Source of the DNA: CAWJPY01 sp963844865
Lineage (GTDB): Bacteria > Acidobacteriota > Thermoanaerobaculia > Thermoanaerobaculales > Sulfomarinibacteraceae
Length of the DNA stretch: 64,000 bases
Reading direction: 5' to 3'
Assembly: GCA_963844865.1 (NCBI GenBank)
Contig: CAWJPY010000001.1
Coordinates: 248,001 to 312,000 of the forward strand
A program made the translations under genes and the position numbers. Below are positions 60,417-64,000 of the stretch, one piece after another (within the stretch, counting starts at the first letter, position 1; every line of letters begins with the position of its first letter). The notes beneath the pieces were generated by a model, which saw nothing but the letters and a program-made list of their open reading frames with translations, did not search any database and was not told where the DNA came from.

Positions 60417-60887
60417 TTACCACCTGTAGTGGGCGAAGGCCTTGTTGGCCTCGGCCATGCGATGGGTGTCGTCCCGTTTCTTGATCGCACCCCCGCGGTT
60501 CGAAGCCGCGTCCAGGAACTCCCCGGCCAGCTTCTCCATCATGGTCTTCTCGTGCCGTTGCGTCGCATATCCGATGAGCCAGCGGATGGCCAGCGACTGC
60601 TGACGGTCTCCACTCACCTCCACCGGCACCTGATACGTGGAGCCGCCCACCCGGCGCGACTTGACCTCGACCTGGGGCCTGGTGTTCTCCACCGCCCGCT
60701 TGAAGACCTTCAGCGGGTCATCGCCTGAACGCTCTTCGATGAGGCCCAGGGCGCCGTAGAAGATCTTCTCGGCGACGGTCTTCTTGCCCCGCTTGGTGAC
60801 GTTGTTGATGAACTTGGTCACCAGCTGTGAGTTGTACACGGGGTCCGGATTGACCTCGCGCTTTTCGACGGTCCCTCGGCGCGGCAT
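60417..60887 (-). CDS. rpsG: 30S ribosomal protein uS7
   Basis: 156 residues, head-assembly protein and translational repressor of the str operon in E. coli. MPRRGTVEKREVNPDPVYNSQLVTKFIN, then RPQVEVKSRRVGGSTYQVPVEV and LIGYATQRHEKTMMEKLAGEFLDAA. The ATG at 60887 is used; the frame upstream overlaps rpsL. Confidence 0.98.
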   Translation of the reverse strand: MPRRGTVEKREVNPDPVYNSQLVTKFINNVTKRGKKTVAEKIFYGALGLIEERSGDDPLKVFKRAVENTRPQVEVKSRRVGGSTYQVPVEVSGDRQQSLAIRWLIGYATQRHEKTMMEKLAGEFLDAASNRGGAIKKRDDTHRMAEANKAFAHYRW

Positions 60888-60900
60888 GCTGATCCTCCCC

Positions 60901-61275
60901 CTACGCCTTCGGCCGCTTGGCGCCGTACTTGGAGCGCTGCTGACGCCGTCCCTCGACACCCTGGCAGTCCATGGTGCCGCGGATGATGTGGTAGCGCACG
61001 CCCGGCAGGTCCTTGACGCGCCCGCCGCGGATCATCACCTGGGAGTGCTCCTGCAGGTTGTGACCCTCGCCGGGGATGTAGGCGGTCACCTCGATCCCGT
61101 TGGTCAGCCGCACGCGGGCCACCTTGCGCAGGGCCGAGTTCGGCTTCTTGGGCGTGGTGGTGAAGACGCGAGTGCACACCCCGCGGCGCTGCGGGCAGGC
61201 TTGCAGGGCTGGGCTCTTGGTCTTGTCCACGGTCTTTTCGCGACCTTCGCGGACCAGCTGTGAAATCGTGGGCAT
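60901..61275 (-). CDS. rpsL: 30S ribosomal protein uS12
   Basis: 124 residues, decoding-centre protein. MPTISQLVREGREKTVDKTKSPAL, then RRGVCTRVFTTTPKKPNSALRKVARVRLTNG and GEGHNLQEHSQVMIRGGRVKDLPGVRYH. The Lys residues in TTPKKPNS and GRVKDLPG, which mutate to streptomycin resistance, are wild type. GGGGGAG lies before the ATG at 61275. A terminator-like hairpin ends 22 bases upstream. Confidence 0.98.
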   Translation of the reverse strand: MPTISQLVREGREKTVDKTKSPALQACPQRRGVCTRVFTTTPKKPNSALRKVARVRLTNGIEVTAYIPGEGHNLQEHSQVMIRGGRVKDLPGVRYHIIRGTMDCQGVEGRRQQRSKYGAKRPKA

Positions 61276-61297
61276 GCTGACTCCCCCAAAGACTCGG

Positions 61298-61323
61298 AAA
61301 AACCAAGTGGAGGCCCCACTTGG
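61298..61323 (-). terminator. intrinsic terminator between rpoC and rpsL
   Basis: On the minus strand CCAAGTGG and CCACTTGG (61316-61323 with 61303-61310) pair over 8 bases around the loop GGCCT, followed directly by TTTTT (61302-61298). This is a textbook Rho-independent form. It stands 22 bases before the rpsL start codon, which leaves no room for a promoter after it. It may therefore be a leader attenuator for the str operon as well as the end of the rpoBC transcript. Confidence 0.75.
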
Positions 61324-61392
61324 CAACCTTCCAGACGACACGCGGCCCCGGTTGCCCAGAGCCGCGGAAGGATACAATCGAAACCGCGTTGT

Positions 61393-64000
61393 GTCAACTC
61401 TCGCCGCGCATCTCCTCTCCCTGGGACTCGATGAGCGCCGCCGCCGCCTCGGTCATCTCCTCGTACAGGCGATCGGGCTCGTCCCGGGCTCGAGCTCGCC
61501 CGCGCCCACCGGCTCGATGACCGTCCGGCGGTATCGCGGCGTGCCGGTTCCGGCGGGGATGAGTCGGCCTACGATGACGTTCTCCTTGAGACCGTGCAGG
61601 TTGTCCACCTTGCCCGAGACCGCGGCCTCGGTGAGGACGCGGGTGGTCTCCTGGAAGGAGGCCGCGGAGATGAACGACTCGGTGGCCAGGGAGGCCTTGG
61701 TGATGCCCAGCAGCAGCGACTTGGCGGTGGCCGGCTCGCCGCCGGCCTCGGTCACCCGCTCGTTCTCCCGCCTGAAGAGGTAGCGCGGGATCTGCTGGTC
61801 GAGCAGGAAGTCCGTGTCCCCCGGATCCACCACCTTAACGAAGCGCATCATCTGCCGGACCATGACCTCGATGTGCTTGTCGTTGATGGCCACGCCCTGG
61901 GAGCGGTACACCTCCTGGATCTTGTCCACCAGGTGGCGCTGCATCTCCCGCTCGCCGAGGATGGAGAGGATGTCGTGGGGGTTGACGGAGCCCTCGGTGA
62001 GGGGGTCTCCCGCCTGGATGAACTCGCCTTCCTGGACCGACACGTGGGCGTAGCGCGGGATCGAGTACTCGCGGTGCTCTCCGCCCTCGCCCTCGACGAC
62101 GATCCGCCGTTGACCCCGCACCGGCTCGGTGATCCGCACCACGCCGTCGATCTCCGAGACCACGGCCGGATCCTTGGGTTTTCTCGCCTCGAACAGCTCC
62201 ACCACCCGGGGCAGACCACCCGTGATGTCCTTGGTCTTGGACATCTCCCGGGGGATCTTGGCCAGCACGTCCCCCGCCGCCACGGCGTCGCCCTCGGTCA
62301 CCGTGAGGTGGGACCCGATGGGCAGCTGGTAGCGGCGCTCCTCGTCCTTGGCGCCCTGGATCACGATGGTCGGAATGCGCTTGCCCGCCCCCAGGGGTTC
62401 GATGATGATCTTGTGGGCGTGCCCGGTGAGCTTGTCGATCTCCTCGCGGACGTTCTCGCCCTCCACAAGGTCGATGAAGCGGACCTTGCCGGCCACCGCG
62501 GTCAGGATGGAGGAGGTGAAGGGATCCCACTCGACGAGGGCGGTGCCGGGCTCCACGTCCTCGTCGTCGTTCACCAGCAGGTGTGACCCGTAGGCCACCG
62601 AGTAACGCTCCTTCTCGCGCTGGCGCTCGTCGAGGATGACCAGCTTGCCGGTGCGCGAGATGGCGATCTTCTGCCCGTCCTTGTTCTCCACCCAGTTGAT
62701 CTGGTAGTACTTCACCTTCCCGGCGTGGTTCGCCATGTGCTGCGACCGCTCGCCGCCGCGGGTCGCGGTGCCGCCGTAGTGGAAGGTCCGCATGGTGAGC
62801 TGGGTGCCGGGCTCGCCGATGGACTGGGCGGCGATGATCCCCACCGCCTCGCCCATCTCCACCATCCGCCCGGTGGCCAGCATGCGGCCGTAGCAGAGCT
62901 GGCAGACGCCGCGGTCGGTCTCGCAGGTCAGCACCGAGCGGATGCGCACCCGCTCGATGCCGGCCTCCTGGATGTCGTTGGCCACGCCCTCGGTGATCTC
63001 GGTGTTGATGGGACAGATGAGCGTGCCCTCGATGGGGTCGTAGACGTCCTCCGCCGCCACCCGGCCGACGACCCGGTCGCGGAGCTGCTCCAGGATCTCG
63101 CCCCCCTCGGTGATGGCGGTGACCTCGATGCCGTCCTCGGTACCGCAGTCGTGCTCGACCACGATCACGTCCTGGGCCACGTCGACCAGGCGTCGGGTCA
63201 GGTACCCCGAGTCGGCGGTCTTGAGGGCGGTGTCGGCGAGGCCCTTGCGCGCGCCGTGGGTGGAGATGAAGTACTGGAGCACGCTGAGACCCTCGCGGAA
63301 GTTGGCGGTGATGGGGGTCTCCATGATCTCGCCCGACGGCTTGGCCATGAGGCCGCGCATGCCGGCGAGCTGCCGGACCTGCTCTCTGGAGCCCCGGGCG
63401 CCGGAGTCCGCCATCATGAAGATCGGGTTGAAAGCGCCCGTGTCGGGGTCCAGGCTGGACATCTGGCTGAACATCTCCCGCGCCACCTCCTCGGTGACCC
63501 GGTGCCAGATGTCGATGATCTTGTTGTGGCGCTCGCCGGCGGTGATGAGACCGCCGGTGCGCTGCCGCTCCACCTCCTCCACCTCCGCGTACGCCTGGTC
63601 GAGCAGCCGCTGCTTGCCCTCCGGAATGAGCATGTCCTTGCTGGACAGCGACAGGCCGGAGGTGGTGGCGTAGCCGAAGCCGATCTCCTTGAGGGTGTCG
63701 AGGAGCCGGATGGTGGCGTCGTTGCCGAGCTCCATGAACGAGTAGGCGACCAGGTTCTGGAGGCCCTTCTTCTTGAGCTGGCCGTTGATGAACGGCATCG
63801 CCTCGGGGAGCTGCATGTTGAACAGCACCCGCCCGACCGTGGTCTCGAGCAGCATGTTCTCGACCTCGATCATGTCGGCGTGGAGCATGTCCTGGGAGCC
63901 TCCCTGGGCCACCAGGTCGATGAGGCGCCCCGAGAAACGGAGCTGGATGGGAGCCTGGGTGCCGAGAATGCCGGCGCTGTGGGCGAGGAAGACCTCCTCC
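61393..64000 (-). CDS. rpoC: RNA polymerase subunit beta' (partial, 5' end outside window; frame change near 3' end)
   Basis: C-terminal part of the beta' subunit, about 868 codons, open at the right edge of the window. Visible are FMMADSGARGSREQVRQLAGMRGLM (trigger-loop region), the second zinc site (CGTEDG, then CETDRGVCQLC), MGEAVGIIAAQSIGEPGTQLTMRTFHYGG (bridge region) and FISAASFQETTRVLTEAAVSGK. The printed frame ends at 61453 with GTSPIACTRR. One extra G in the run 61483-61485 would give ELEPGDEPDRLYEEMTEAAA and an end in EMRGES at 61393, which has better codon structure. The true C-terminus is thus probably 61393. Confidence 0.93.

Overview
The window is a GC-rich bacterial chromosome segment with no rRNA, tRNA, phage or CRISPR locus. 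Sec accessory genes, a Do-family protease, an M16 peptidase and a minor-pilin/PilY1 cluster point to a two-membrane organism of the Acidobacteriota, Myxococcota or Desulfobacterota kind. DUF3467, a Bat operon and an Agl23-type glycosyltransferase fused to NHL repeats fit that view. This placement is an inference from gene content and cannot be narrowed by eye.

Layout. 1-1624 (minus): DUF3467 protein, tgt and the start of yajC. 1663-2500: a 13-bp tandem array, a large imperfect inverted repeat, a decayed four-helix-bundle gene and two hairpins. 2502-12431 (minus): MoxR, DUF58, a membrane protein, BatA, a BatB/BatC fusion, BatD, then a GAF-GGDEF protein and an HtrA/Deg protease. 12654-15455 (plus): a Ser/Thr kinase and a metallo-beta-lactamase-fold protein. 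15456-16015: repeat-filled gap between convergent genes. 16016-29089 (minus): FimT, PilV, PilW, PilX, a VWA protein with a Pro/Thr stalk, PilY1, two unknown exported or anchored proteins and an M16 peptidase, tightly packed. 29211-35061: two membrane glycosyltransferases head to head and a membrane-anchored SGNH protein. 35106-38409: a hybrid sensor kinase and two small membrane proteins. 38791-41396 (plus): a beta-CASP nuclease and a YihY-type protein. 41600-64000 (minus): the str, S10, spc and alpha ribosomal operons in classical order from rpoC to rplQ.

How the genes work together. The MoxR-Bat block is a chaperone/VWA membrane module whose VWA proteins should act in the periplasm or at the membrane face. 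The pilus block encodes the priming minor pilins and tip proteins of a type IV pilus. The ribosomal block is one continuous translation unit with SecY, adenylate kinase and methionine aminopeptidase embedded in it.

Reading quality. Six genes need one or two indels to read through, and in five of them the indel is in a C or G run. Two of the six are rpsE and rpoC, which cannot be lost, so most of these breaks are probably base-calling or assembly errors. The exception in kind is an exact 8-bp duplication in the BatB/BatC gene. The most unusual biology seen is a uL30 protein with a 126-residue histone-H1-like Lys/Ala extension, a tuf gene whose codon choice differs sharply from its neighbours, a spc-operon adenylate kinase lacking usual LID residues, and several families of short repeats.
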